Source of the DNA: Acidobacteriota bacterium
GTDB lineage: Bacteria > Acidobacteriota > Vicinamibacteria > Vicinamibacterales > UBA2999
DNA: 64,000 bases
Reading direction: 5' to 3'
Assembly (NCBI GenBank): GCA_018000455.1
Contig: JAGNJW010000002.1
Location: forward strand, 287,032 to 351,031
Shown here: positions 31,373-40,269 of the stretch, one piece after another
Position numbering within the stretch: the stretch's first letter is position 1
How the letters are laid out: every line of letters begins with the position of its first letter
Notes under the pieces: generated by a model
Told to the model about the DNA's origin: nothing
The model's database searches: none
What the model saw: only the letters and a program-made list of their open reading frames with translations
Translations under genes and position numbers: made by a program

Positions 31373-31615
31373 CCAATTGCGGGTCACGAGCCGGTGGCGG
31401 GTGCCACGCTCTTCGTCGGCAGTTCGAGCATACGCTATTGGGAGGTGGCGCAGGCCTTCCCCGCGCTGCGCACGATCCGCCGCGGCTACGGCGGCTCGCA
31501 CGTCTCCGACACGATCTACTTCGGCGACAACCGTCTCAATCTGTACCCGCGAGGCTACGAGGCGTGGACCGCGGCCGTGCGCCCGACGATCGAGCGCCTA
31601 GCGCCGCCCACGCCC
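31373..31615 (+). pseudogene. SGNH/GDSL hydrolase fragment with the middle deleted
   Basis: One frame reads TLFVGSSSIRYWEVAQAFP, then RRGYGGSHVSDTIYFGD. This is block I (nucleophile Ser in GSSS) and block II of SGNH hydrolases. It passes directly into NLYPRGYEAWTAAVRP, which matches the C-terminal DxxHL-RGY-W block of these enzymes, here with Asn where the catalytic His should be. A complete SGNH domain has about 120 more residues between the two. No start with a ribosome site is seen; the frame begins within bases of the upstream stop. The gene is therefore dead or makes a tiny product. Its end overlaps the convergent spermidine-synthase-like gene by 18 bases. Confidence 0.65.
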
Positions 31616-32368
31616 TGAGCGCCGCGGGCCCGGCCGCGCCGACTCGCCCACCCGGCGCCGCACACGCGCCGGGGTCCGCCGCCCAGGCGCACCGGCTTCG
31701 GGCGCCACACCGAGGAAGATCACATGGCGCGGGCCGCCGGCGGCGAGCCGCGCCCGCACGCGCACGACCTCGACGCCAAACCCGGCCCAGCGCAGGCGCT
31801 GCTCGAACTTCCGATCTTCCCACGCCGACCACACGGCGGCGACGCCACCTGGCACGAGCGCGTCGCGCAGGGTCGTCACGCCGGCATTGCCGTAGAGCCA
31901 CTGGTTGCCGGTCGTCGTGAACGCATCGGGCCCGTTGTCGATGTCGAGCAGCACGGCGTCGAAGCGCCCGCGCGAGGCGCGCAGCACGGCCGCCACGTCG
32001 CCAACCTCGACCGCGACGCGCCGATCGCGCAGGGGATGATCCGCCAGCACTCCGAGCGGGCCCTCGTTCCACGCCACGACGCCCGGCACGAGTTCGGCGA
32101 CCGTGACCGTCGCCGCCTCTGGCACGTGTGCCAGGGTCGCGCGCAGCGTGAAGCCCATGCCCAGGCCACCCACCAGCACCGACGGCTGTGAGCGCCCGGT
32201 CAGGTGCGCGCAGCCGCGCGTCGCCAGCGCCTCCTCGGAGCCGTGCATGCGGCTCGACATGAGCGGCTTGCCGCTGGCGAAGATCACATACTCGCCGGCC
32301 CGCCGCATGAGCGTCATCTCATCGCCGGCGGGCGTCGACGTGCGGCCGAGAAGCTCCCAGGGTTGCAT
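31598..32368 (-). CDS. Spermidine synthase-like methyltransferase-fold protein
   Basis: A 256-residue protein with a Rossmann fold of the spermidine synthase/SpeE-like type. SVLVGGLGMGFTLRATL is the nucleotide-binding glycine loop, VTVAELVPGVVAWN the acidic strand-2 end, VEVGDVAAVL and FDAVLLDIDNGPDAFT the region that in SpeE holds the catalytic Asp. The N-terminus is short and lacks the SpeE beta-barrel, so true putrescine aminopropyl transfer is doubtful; many such proteins are uncharacterised. The C-terminal 35 residues are Arg-rich. ATG at 32368 is used because the family match starts there; no clear ribosome site is seen. Confidence 0.8.
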   Translation of the reverse strand: MQPWELLGRTSTPAGDEMTLMRRAGEYVIFASGKPLMSSRMHGSEEALATRGCAHLTGRSQPSVLVGGLGMGFTLRATLAHVPEAATVTVAELVPGVVAWNEGPLGVLADHPLRDRRVAVEVGDVAAVLRASRGRFDAVLLDIDNGPDAFTTTGNQWLYGNAGVTTLRDALVPGGVAAVWSAWEDRKFEQRLRWAGFGVEVVRVRARLAAGGPRHVIFLGVAPEAGAPGRRTPARVRRRVGESARPGPRRSGRGRR

Positions 32369-32444
32369 GCGGACGAGGCGAACGCCCGCGTCCGCCCGAC
32401 GAGCATAACAGCCCGCTGGCGATTGGGGCGGGTGCCGCGGTCGT

Positions 32445-33680
32445 CTACGCGGCGGCCTCGACCGGGCCCACGGCGCGCTGCCAGGTGAGCGCGTCGATGA
32501 AGGCGCCAGCCAGGGCGTCGGGACCGAGCCCGAGCGTGGCGGCCTGCTGCGCGCCCTCGAGCCATTGCCCTTGCTCGTGAGCGATGACCGCATCGAGCAC
32601 CCTCCTGGCGGCGTTGTCGTGGCCGAGCAGGGCGGCGCGGATCTCGGCCGAGAGCGGCAGGTCGTCGATCACCTGCTCGAGCGGGCGTTGCAGCAGGGCA
32701 TCGAGCAGCGAGCACAGGCCGAGCAGGAACAAGCCGGCCCCGCGATCGGCATGGCCCAGGTACTGGCCGAGCACCTCGCAGGCCCGCGCCCGCACGATCG
32801 TCATCGTCACCAGTTCGGACGGTCCGCGATTGAGACCCGCCAGCGCCCACAGCGATGCCCACTTGCGGATCTGGTCGAGGCCGAGCAGCACGAGCCCTTC
32901 GCGAATCGATCCGATCTCGCGGCGCAGGCCGAACCCGGCCGAGTTCACGCACCGCAGCACGCGGTAGCTGAGCGAGACGTCACGCTTGAGCAGGTCCTCG
33001 ATATCGAGAATGGACGCATCCGGCTGATAGAGGGCGGCCAGCAGCTGCATCCGCGCCAACTGGCTGGCTGACAGCGCCTGCATCGAGATGGTCCGAGGCC
33101 GGCAGAAGTAATAGCCCTGGAAGAACGTGCATCCCGCATCGCGCGCGAACTCGAACGTTTCCTCGTTCTCGACCTTTTCGGCGACGACCGAGACACCCAG
33201 GTCGCGCAACCGCGGCACGTGGATGCTGAGCGCCGCCGCCGGCATGGCGAGCACATCGAGCTTGACGAACTTGGCCAGCGGCACGAGCACCTCGGCATCG
33301 GAGCCCGGCACGAAGTCGTCGAGGGCCAGGGCGTAACCGCGCTCGTGCAGTGATTCGCACATCCTCACGACCTCGGGCGTCACCGCGACGTCTTCGAGCA
33401 GCTCGAGCACGACCTGGCCCGGCATGAAGAGGCTGCCGGCGTCCGAGAGCAGCACCTCGCGCGAGAGGTTCAGGAAGGCCCGCCGGCCGTCGGCCAGGGT
33501 CTCGAGTCCCAGGCCGGCCAGCGCATTGCTGAGCACACGCGCCGAGGCCTCGGTGGTGCCGCCGGTACAGGACGTGTCGGCGGAGCCTGCGCGATAGAGC
33601 AGTTCGTAGCCGAAGACCTCGCTGCGGCGATCGAGGATCGGCTGACGGGCAACGTGAACCTGTTCGGAGGGTGCGGCCAT
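32445..33680 (-). CDS. EAL-HDOD signalling protein (YuxH type)
   Basis: A 411-residue cytoplasmic protein with a degenerate EAL domain (about 8-200) followed by an HDOD domain (about 205-390). The opening VARQPILDRRSEVFGYELLYR is the hallmark of the YuxH/CdgJ group. The EAL motif reads ELLYR, and the later metal-binding ALDDF and KLDVL are partly kept, but the catalytic Lys/Glu set looks incomplete, so cyclic-di-GMP hydrolysis is unlikely. HDOD domains are regulatory and lack HD-phosphohydrolase residues. Homologues affect motility and surface behaviour. It is transcribed away from the PQQ dehydrogenase across 158 bp. Confidence 0.88.
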   Translation of the reverse strand: MAAPSEQVHVARQPILDRRSEVFGYELLYRAGSADTSCTGGTTEASARVLSNALAGLGLETLADGRRAFLNLSREVLLSDAGSLFMPGQVVLELLEDVAVTPEVVRMCESLHERGYALALDDFVPGSDAEVLVPLAKFVKLDVLAMPAAALSIHVPRLRDLGVSVVAEKVENEETFEFARDAGCTFFQGYYFCRPRTISMQALSASQLARMQLLAALYQPDASILDIEDLLKRDVSLSYRVLRCVNSAGFGLRREIGSIREGLVLLGLDQIRKWASLWALAGLNRGPSELVTMTIVRARACEVLGQYLGHADRGAGLFLLGLCSLLDALLQRPLEQVIDDLPLSAEIRAALLGHDNAARRVLDAVIAHEQGQWLEGAQQAATLGLGPDALAGAFIDALTWQRAVGPVEAAA

Positions 33681-33838
33681 GTTCTGCAGGGAACATCGAC
33701 CGCAAACAGCCGGGCTTGAACCGGCAGGCCCGTCAGGTGGAACGCCGCGACGGTGACAGGGCCGGCCGGTCAGTGCCATCGCGATCCGCCGACGGCGCCT
33801 GGTATCGCTTCGGGCGTGGCCGTGCTACAAGAGGGCCC

Positions 33839-35746
33839 GTGATCCGATCCTCGCTCCGCTCCTGCACCGCCCTCGCCGTCGGGCTGCTCAGTGTCGGCGC
33901 CGCCGCCCAGCGTCCGGCCGTGCCGCGCGACTGGCCCGTCTACGGCGGCGATGCCGGCGGCGGGAAGTACTCCGCACTGAGCGTTCTCACGCGAGAGAAC
34001 GTGGCCGGACTGACGAAGGCGTGGGAATGGAAGACCGGTGAGCTGCCGCTCGAGTCGTTCGGCACCTTCCCGGGCGCCTTCCAGGCCACGCCGCTCATGA
34101 TCGACGACGTGCTCTACGTGAGCACGCCCTACAACCGCGTCGTGGCGCTCGACGCGGCGACGGGCAAGGAGCTGTGGGCCTTCGATCCGAAGGCCTACGA
34201 GGACGGTCAGCCGGCCAGCGGTCAGGGCTTCGTCCATCGCGGCGTCGCGGCCTGGCGCGACAAGGGCCAGCTGCGCCTGTTCCTGAACACGCGATATCGG
34301 CTCATCTGCCTCGACGCGAAGACGGGCCGTCCAGTCGCATCGTTCGGCACGGCCGGCGCGATCGATCTCTCCGAGGGTCTCATCTGGGCGATCAACAAGA
34401 AGCACTACGCCCAGACCTCGCCGCCGGTCGTCTATCGCGACCTGGTGATCCTCGGCAACGGCGTCGGCGATCGGCTGACCTACAAGAACGATCCGCCGGG
34501 CGACGTCCGCGCCTTCGACGCGCGCACCGGCAAGCAGGCGTGGAGCTTCCACCCGATTCCGCAGCCCGGCGAGTTCGGCCACGAGACCTGGAAGGACGGC
34601 GCCTGGAAGTTCACCGGTCACACCAACGTGTGGGCGCCAATGACACTCGATGCCGCGCGCGGCCTGCTCTACCTGCCGGTCAGCACACCGAGCAACGACT
34701 ACTACGGCGGCCGGCGCAAAGGCAGCAACCTGTTCGCCGAATCGCTCGTGTGCCTAGATGCGGCCACCGGCAAGCGCAAGTGGCACTTCCAGATCGCGCA
34801 TCACGGCCTGTGGGACTACGACCCGGCGGCACCGCCCAACCTGGTGACGATCACGGTCAACGGACGCCGCATCGACGCCGTCGTGCAGCTCACCAAACAA
34901 GGCTTCGCGTTCGTCTTCGACCGCGTCACGGGGCGGCCGGTGTGGCCGATCGAAGAACGTCCGGTGCCACAGACGGACGTGCCGGGCGAAGAGTCGTCGC
35001 CGACGCAGCCGTTTCCGACCAGGCCGGCGCCGTTCGTCGAACAGGGCGTATCACTCGACGACGCCTTCGACCTCACGCCCGAGCTCAAGGCGCAGGCCAC
35101 CGACGAGCTGAAGAAGTTCCGGCTGGGGCCCGTCTACACGCCGCCGTCGCTCGAGGGCACGTTCGTCCGACCGGGCGTGTGGGGCGGCGCCAACTGGGGC
35201 GGCGCGGCGTTCGATCCCGACACCAGCACGCTGTATTTCAAGACCATCAACCAGGGCCAGGTCGTGCGCATCACGAAACGCGATCCGGACGCGCCGACCA
35301 ACCGCCCGGGCGAAGTGGACGCCGACTACACGAACCGTGGCCTGCCCGGGTGGTTCCTGGACGGGCTGCCGCTCACCAAGCCGCCCTATGCGCGCATCGT
35401 CGCCATGGACCTGAATGCCGGGACGATCCGCTGGCAGGAGCCGTTTGGCGACTACCCCGCCGTGCGCGAGCTGCTCGTGAAGCTGGGCGTGACACCCCCC
35501 GCGAAGCTCGGCGCCCAGGGGCCGGCCGGGCTGCTCGTAACCAAGGGCGGCCTCATCTTCGTGGGCGGCGGCGACCGTGCATTCCACGCGCTCGACAAGG
35601 CGTCGGGGCGGGAGTTGTGGTCGACGCCCACGCTCGAGACGACCGGCACGCCGATGACCTTTGCGACGCCGAGCGGTCGACAGTTCGTGGTCGTGGCCAC
35701 AGGCCGTGGCCCCGAGGCGACGCTGGCCGCCTTCAGCCTGCCGTAA
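33839..35746 (+). CDS. PQQ-dependent quinoprotein dehydrogenase, secreted
   Basis: A 635-residue protein with a signal peptide (SCTALAVGLLSVGAAAQ) and an eight-bladed PQQ propeller. The family start DWPVYGGDAGGGKYSALSVL is standard for the membrane-type glucose/quinate dehydrogenases, here without their N-terminal membrane domain. Tryptophan-docking repeats include VVALDAATGKELWAF, LICLDAKTGRPVASFG, LVCLDAATGKRKWHFQ and IVAMDLNAGTIRWQEP. The central HHGLWDYDPAAPPNLV holds the Asp expected in the active site. It would oxidize an alcohol or sugar in the periplasm and pass electrons to a cytochrome. The GTG at 33839 has GAGGG just upstream. The substrate cannot be told. Confidence 0.9.
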   Translation: MIRSSLRSCTALAVGLLSVGAAAQRPAVPRDWPVYGGDAGGGKYSALSVLTRENVAGLTKAWEWKTGELPLESFGTFPGAFQATPLMIDDVLYVSTPYNRVVALDAATGKELWAFDPKAYEDGQPASGQGFVHRGVAAWRDKGQLRLFLNTRYRLICLDAKTGRPVASFGTAGAIDLSEGLIWAINKKHYAQTSPPVVYRDLVILGNGVGDRLTYKNDPPGDVRAFDARTGKQAWSFHPIPQPGEFGHETWKDGAWKFTGHTNVWAPMTLDAARGLLYLPVSTPSNDYYGGRRKGSNLFAESLVCLDAATGKRKWHFQIAHHGLWDYDPAAPPNLVTITVNGRRIDAVVQLTKQGFAFVFDRVTGRPVWPIEERPVPQTDVPGEESSPTQPFPTRPAPFVEQGVSLDDAFDLTPELKAQATDELKKFRLGPVYTPPSLEGTFVRPGVWGGANWGGAAFDPDTSTLYFKTINQGQVVRITKRDPDAPTNRPGEVDADYTNRGLPGWFLDGLPLTKPPYARIVAMDLNAGTIRWQEPFGDYPAVRELLVKLGVTPPAKLGAQGPAGLLVTKGGLIFVGGGDRAFHALDKASGRELWSTPTLETTGTPMTFATPSGRQFVVVATGRGPEATLAAFSLP

Positions 35747-35809
35747 CGCGTAGTCTGGGATCAGGCCGGGGTGGCGCGCGATGCGACCGCCATCGGCGTG
35801 GCCCCGGGG

Positions 35810-36511
35810 TCAGCGCCCGTCCGGCGCCTCGTCGTAGACGGTCAGCTGCCGCTGGTCTTTGCTGCCGCCGTCGAAGGCGGTCGCCACTTCGAGCCGGCGC
35901 GGGTCGTCGCGCACTTCGAAGGTGCGCACGAGCGTGGCACGATCGCCGATCTTGATCTCCATGCGAAGCGCCGAGCCGTTCCACTTCGCCTTGGTCTCGA
36001 TCGTGCCGCTCGTGAGCTGATGCTTCTCGGCGGCGCCGCTTGCGACGTAGGTGCGCACGACGCCGTCGGGCTCGATGAAGACCACCTTGTCGCCATCCTG
36101 GCTGATCGTGACGCGCACCGGCAGCGTGAGCACTTCCTGCATCAGCGCGCGACGCGCCTCCATGTCGTCGCGCGACAAGCCGCCGGACGGGCCGCCGCCG
36201 GGGCGTCCACCACCGCCACCACCGCCGCCGAAGCCGCCGCCGCCGAAGCCACCGCCGCCACCCGGACCACGCCCGCCGCCGGGGCCGCGCGCGCCGCCAC
36301 CGCCGGGACCGCGTCCGCCACGCCCGCCAGGGCGACCCATGTCGCCGCGGTCAGGCGAGCCCGGCCCGCTGCCGGGAGCGCTGCTCAGGTCGCGATTGAG
36401 CTCCCACACGCCGGAGAGGTTCGCCGCCGCCTCGCTGGCGTGCGTCCCGGTCTCTGCCAGTGCCACGCTCACGACGGCGCAGGCAAGCGCCACACCACGG
36501 ACGTATCTCAT
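35810..36511 (-). CDS. Secreted protein with a long glycine-rich segment
   Basis: A 233-residue protein with a signal peptide (VRGVALACAVVSVALAETGTHA), the phrase NLSGVWELNRDLSSAPG common in acidobacterial secreted proteins, then about 55 residues of Gly/Arg/Pro repeats (GGRGPGGG, GGGFGGGG). The C-terminal 115 residues are beta-rich (VRVTISQDGDKVVFIEPDGV, TKAKWNGSALRMEIKIGD). The function is unknown; the C-terminal part looks like a small lipocalin-like sheet. Two in-frame starts exist (36511 and 36532), each with an identical GGGAGT ribosome site, because a 21-bp block has been duplicated. The downstream start is used here since it yields the cleaner signal peptide. Confidence 0.75.
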   Translation of the reverse strand: MRYVRGVALACAVVSVALAETGTHASEAAANLSGVWELNRDLSSAPGSGPGSPDRGDMGRPGGRGGRGPGGGGARGPGGGRGPGGGGGFGGGGFGGGGGGGGRPGGGPSGGLSRDDMEARRALMQEVLTLPVRVTISQDGDKVVFIEPDGVVRTYVASGAAEKHQLTSGTIETKAKWNGSALRMEIKIGDRATLVRTFEVRDDPRRLEVATAFDGGSKDQRQLTVYDEAPDGR

Positions 36512-36545
36512 CGACCGACTCCCTTGTCTCATCGACCCACTCCCT
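36506..36545 (-). repeat. Tandem duplication of ribosome site plus start codon
   Basis: Two 19-bp copies (36506-36524 and 36527-36545, one mismatch, period 21 bp) each contain, on the minus strand, GGGAGT, a six-base spacer (CGGTCG or GGGTCG) and ATG. The period is a multiple of three, so both starts are in frame. Confidence 0.85.
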
Positions 36546-36645
36546 AGCACGACAGGCACGTCAAGTGTGACGCAAGCGGGCCCCGCTTAGCCGGCGGCAG
36601 ATGTGACAAGACGGTGACTGGCGGCGAGACCTGCACCAGGGACGA

Positions 36646-37137
36646 CTAGGCAACGAGCAGCGTGTCGAGCCTGGCGTAGCTCATCTCCATGCCGGAGGTC
36701 ATGCCGGTCGCGAGGGCGCCGTCGCGGGCGGTCGTCGACGAGTAGACGACGGTCATCGTCATCTCGGTCATGCCGTCGTGCTCGGCCAGGTCGGTCGTGA
36801 CCGTCGTCTCGCCGCCCGTCCAGTCCTGGTCGAACACTTCGACATGCACGAGGCGTGACGGTGGCGTCACTTCGACGAACCTGCCGCCCATGCCCATCGC
36901 CTTGCCGTCGGGCTTCGTCCAGACATATCGGAAACGTCCACCGGGGATGAGGTCGACCTCGCACACGGTCAGTGCCCAGCCGTCGGGACCGATCAGCCAA
37001 CGCCTGAGCCATTCCGGCTGCGTGAAGGTCTCGAAGACGAGCGCCCGCGGAGCCTTGAAGTGGCGCGTGAAGCGGACCTCGCACTCGGAGGGGGTGGTCA
37101 CGGTCATGGCGGAGGGATGTGACGAGGTCGGCTGCAT
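36646..37137 (-). CDS. SRPBCC (AHSA1-like) domain protein
   Basis: A 163-residue START-like/AHSA1 protein. FTRHFKAPRALVFETFTQPEWLRRWL is the typical opening helix-grip segment, followed by LIPGGRFRYVWTKPDGK and TTVTTDLAEHDGMTEMTMTV. In this subfamily the gene is nearly always paired with an ArsR-type repressor, as here, and the protein is thought to bind a small hydrophobic ligand, with actual role unknown. ATG at 37137 is preceded by AAGGAG. It follows the ArsR gene by 36 bp on the same strand, so they form an operon. Confidence 0.88.
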   Translation of the reverse strand: MQPTSSHPSAMTVTTPSECEVRFTRHFKAPRALVFETFTQPEWLRRWLIGPDGWALTVCEVDLIPGGRFRYVWTKPDGKAMGMGGRFVEVTPPSRLVHVEVFDQDWTGGETTVTTDLAEHDGMTEMTMTVVYSSTTARDGALATGMTSGMEMSYARLDTLLVA

Positions 37138-37173
37138 GTGGGCTCCTTGGCGAATCAATCCGATCGGAACGGA

Positions 37174-37587
37174 TCAGGCGCGGCGCGGGCGGCGTGGCGC
37201 CGGCCGTCTGGATGGTGACTTCGGCTGTGGCTTCCCTGGCGGCCTGGCCTGCAGCTCCTCGAGCAGGGCGTCGAGCCGCTCGAAGCGCCGCTCCAGGGTC
37301 TGCCGGTAGGTGTCGAGCCAGCCGGTGGCTTCGACGAGCGGCTTCGGCTCCGCTTTCACCGGTCGGCGCTGCGCGTCGCGCCCCCGCGACACGAGCCCGG
37401 CACGCTCGAGCACCTTGAGGTGCTTCGAGATCGCTGGCTGGCTCATGGAAAACGGCGCCGCCAGCTCGGTCACCGAGACATCCCCTTGCAGCAGGCGGGC
37501 CAGGATCGCGCGCCGGGTCGGGTCGGCCAGCGCCGCGAAGGTCGCGTCGAGGCGGTCCGACGCTTGTTCATAACCACTCAGTTGCAT
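37174..37587 (-). CDS. ArsR family transcriptional repressor
   Basis: A 137-residue winged-helix regulator. FAALADPTRRAILARLLQGD and VTELAAPFSMSQPAISKHLK give the ArsR helix-turn-helix, and LERAGLVSRGRDAQRRP the wing. No ArsR-type cysteine metal site is present, which fits the subgroup paired with SRPBCC proteins and thought to respond to organic ligands. The C-terminus is a Lys/Arg/Pro-rich tail (about 115-137). It would repress its own operon; the AT-rich stretch just before the ATG (37588-37606, with a TATAAG) is the likely promoter and operator, shared with the divergent TonB receptor gene region. Confidence 0.9.
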   Translation of the reverse strand: MQLSGYEQASDRLDATFAALADPTRRAILARLLQGDVSVTELAAPFSMSQPAISKHLKVLERAGLVSRGRDAQRRPVKAEPKPLVEATGWLDTYRQTLERRFERLDALLEELQARPPGKPQPKSPSRRPAPRRPRRA

Positions 37588-37701
37588 AACTTATAGGTTT
37601 TGTATCAGACGCCTCGTCTTCGCGTCAAGTCCACCCGTGCCGGCGTTCACGCTGTCGTCTGCGCTCGTCATGGCCGCGGCCGGGGCCGCTTGGCGGCGGG
37701 C

Positions 37702-37707
37702 TATACT
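37702..37707 (+). promoter_or_regulatory. Possible -10 element TATACT for the TonB receptor gene
   Basis: TATACT lies 63 bases before the ATG at 37771. No good -35 is seen at the right spacing, so it may be an activator-dependent or extended -10 promoter. Confidence 0.3.
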
Positions 37708-37770
37708 TCCAGCGGCCCACATCGCGCGACGCTTCCGCCACGCGCCGGGCCTTCACAAACGGAGTTCGAC

Positions 37771-40104
37771 ATGGTGCTGGCGCTTCTCCTGGCCCTCGCG
37801 CAGGCCGTCACCCCGCTCACCGGCGTCGTCTCCGACACCAACGGCGAGGTCATTGTCGGCGCCACCGTGATCGTGCGGACGGCGTCTGGCGGCGAGCAGC
37901 GCACCGTGACCGACGGCGAGGGCCGCTTCACCATCGCCAGTCCGCCCGCATCGGGCACGGTCATCGTCCGGGCGCCCGGATTCGCCGTCGCGCAGCAGCC
38001 GCTCGGCGCCGGTGAGGCCACCTTCACCCTCCAGCCGGCCTCGGTGCTCGAGTCGGTGGTGGTCACCGCCACTCGCACCGAACGACGCCTCGGCACGATT
38101 CCCGCGAGCGTCAACGTCGTGACGAGCGAGACGATCAAGGCCTCGCCGGCCGTCATCGCCGACGACATCCTGCGCCAGATTCCGAGCTTCAGCCTGTTCC
38201 GGCGCACGAGCGCCATCGCCGCGCAGCCCACCACCCAGGGCGTGTCGCTGCGCGGCATCGGCCCGAGCGGCCAGAGCCGCACACTGGTGCTCCTCGACGG
38301 CGTGCCGTTCAACGATCCGTTCGGCGGCTGGGTCTACTGGACGCGCGTGCCGCTGCTCAGCGTCGATCAGATCGAGATCACCGAGGACACGGCGTCGAGC
38401 CTCTACGGCAACATCGCCATGGGCGGCGTCATCCACATCGTCACCCAACGGCCCTCGCCGCGCACCGTCCAGCTGCAGACGCAATACGGCAGCCGCAGCA
38501 CCCCGAAGGTGGATCTCTTCGCCAGCGATCGCTGGGGCCGGTTCGGCGCGACGGTCGAAGCCAGTGCCTTCGACACCAAGGGCTTCCCGATCGTCGCCCC
38601 ACGCGAGCGCGGGCCGATCGACAACAACGCCGACGTCCAGTTCACCAACGTCGCCGGCAAGATCGAGTTCGATCCCTCCGACCGCCTGCACACGTTCGTG
38701 CGCCTGAGCCGCTTCTCGGAAGACCGCACCAACGCCAAGGTGGGCGAGGTCAACGGCACCACCTGGCAGGCCGGCAGCGCGGGTCTACAGGCGCAGCTCC
38801 CCGACAACAGCACCGTGCAGGCGCACACCTACGTCGACCGGCAGCGTTCGAAGTTCAATTTCCTGGCCGTCACCAACGCCTCGACGACGCGCACGGCGGT
38901 GCGGCTCGCCACCGACCAGCGCGTGCCCACCAACGGCGTCGGCGGCATGGTGCAGTGGACCAAGGTCTTCGGCACCGCGCACGTCGTGAGCGCCGGCACC
39001 GACTACCGCTGGGTCGACGGCGACAGCGAAGAGGACGCCTACGTGGCCGCCGTGCCCATCGTGACGTCCGGCGTGACGCAGCAGGCGCGACTGAATCTGC
39101 AGCGGATCTCGGGCGGCACCCAGCGCAGCATGGGCGTCTTCGTGTCGGACATCATCACGCCCACCTCGAAGCTGGTGCTCACCCTGAGCGCGCGCGCCGA
39201 CCGCTGGCGCAACTACGACGGCCACAATCTCGAGACCACGGTGGCCACGGGCCTGCCGACCGCCAACTACCGCGACGATCTGCCAGACCGCAGCGACACG
39301 GTCTTCAGCCCGCGCGTGGCGGCGCTCTACCACTTCACGGACCGTGTCACCGCCTGGGGCGCGGTGAACTCGGGCTTCCGTGCACCCACGCTCACCGAGC
39401 TCTACCGGCAGTTCCAGGTCGGCGCCGTGCTGACGCGCCCGAATTCCGATCTGGGCCCCGAGCGTCTGGTCGGCGGCGAACTGGGTCTGAACCTGGCCCC
39501 GGCCAAGAACCTCACGGCCCGCGTGACGCTGTTCGACAACCGCGTCAAGAACCCGGTCTCGAACGTCACCCTGACGCCCAACCTCGTCCAGAAGCAGAAC
39601 CTCGGTAAGACGCGCATCCGTGGCGTGCAGACCGACGTCGAGTACCGCATCACGCCCGAGCTGCGCGTGGCCGGTGCCTATCTCTACAACGAGGCGAAGG
39701 TCACAGACGGCGGCGGCGCCAACGAAGATCTCGTTGGCCTGTTCCTGGCGCAGGTGCCCGAACACCGCGGCTCGGTGCAGGTCTCTTGGGCCGACGCCAG
39801 GTTCGCGACCGTGGCCGTCAGCGTGCAGTTCCAGGGTCGCCAGTTCAACGACGACCGCAACATCAACTTCATCCCACCCGAAACGCTCACCGAAGCCGGC
39901 TACGACGCCGACTTCGGCGTCGGACTGCCTGGCTTCACGTCGGTCGACGTCAGCGCCTCGCGCAGCCTCGGACGGAGCCTCGAGATCTTCGTCGGCGCGC
40001 AGAACCTCTTCGACACGGCCTACTTCGTGCAGACCAATCCGTCCACGCTCGGCACGCCACGGCTCGTCAACGCCGGCCTGCGCGTGCGCTTCGCCGGCCG
40101 CTAG
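37771..40104 (+). CDS. TonB-dependent outer-membrane receptor
   Basis: A 777-residue receptor. A very short signal (MVLALLLALAQA) is followed by a carboxypeptidase-regulatory-like domain (about 15-95, GVVSDTNGEVIVGATVIVRT), the TonB box region (SVVVTATRTERRL), the plug (about 105-220, with SLRGIGPSGQSRTLVLLDGV and SLYGNIAMGGVIHIVT) and a 22-strand barrel. NSGFRAPTLTELYRQF and the closing NLFDTAYFV and LGTPRLVNAGLRVRF match siderophore and vitamin B12-type receptors. It imports a bulky solute with TonB energy; the ligand is not evident. GGAG lies six bases before the ATG. A 165-bp gap containing a GTGAGCG/CGCTCAC dyad (40200-40230) separates it from the subtilase. Confidence 0.92.
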   Translation: MVLALLLALAQAVTPLTGVVSDTNGEVIVGATVIVRTASGGEQRTVTDGEGRFTIASPPASGTVIVRAPGFAVAQQPLGAGEATFTLQPASVLESVVVTATRTERRLGTIPASVNVVTSETIKASPAVIADDILRQIPSFSLFRRTSAIAAQPTTQGVSLRGIGPSGQSRTLVLLDGVPFNDPFGGWVYWTRVPLLSVDQIEITEDTASSLYGNIAMGGVIHIVTQRPSPRTVQLQTQYGSRSTPKVDLFASDRWGRFGATVEASAFDTKGFPIVAPRERGPIDNNADVQFTNVAGKIEFDPSDRLHTFVRLSRFSEDRTNAKVGEVNGTTWQAGSAGLQAQLPDNSTVQAHTYVDRQRSKFNFLAVTNASTTRTAVRLATDQRVPTNGVGGMVQWTKVFGTAHVVSAGTDYRWVDGDSEEDAYVAAVPIVTSGVTQQARLNLQRISGGTQRSMGVFVSDIITPTSKLVLTLSARADRWRNYDGHNLETTVATGLPTANYRDDLPDRSDTVFSPRVAALYHFTDRVTAWGAVNSGFRAPTLTELYRQFQVGAVLTRPNSDLGPERLVGGELGLNLAPAKNLTARVTLFDNRVKNPVSNVTLTPNLVQKQNLGKTRIRGVQTDVEYRITPELRVAGAYLYNEAKVTDGGGANEDLVGLFLAQVPEHRGSVQVSWADARFATVAVSVQFQGRQFNDDRNINFIPPETLTEAGYDADFGVGLPGFTSVDVSASRSLGRSLEIFVGAQNLFDTAYFVQTNPSTLGTPRLVNAGLRVRFAGR

Positions 40105-40269
40105 GGTCCAGAGTCGCGCGGCGCCCGAACCCCTGTGGCATGACGGGCGACGCGTGACGGCGAAAATCCGGCCGGCACGGACGTCTCACTGAATAGACCG
40201 TGAGCGCCCGTCACTCCCTCGACCGCTCACGACTCCACCGGTGTGCACGACCCATCAGGAGGCGGAGCC

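Noticed and set aside
40200..40230. Terminator after the TonB receptor gene
   Set aside because: GTGAGCG/CGCTCAC is only 7 bp with a 17-base loop and no T-tract follows; too weak to call.
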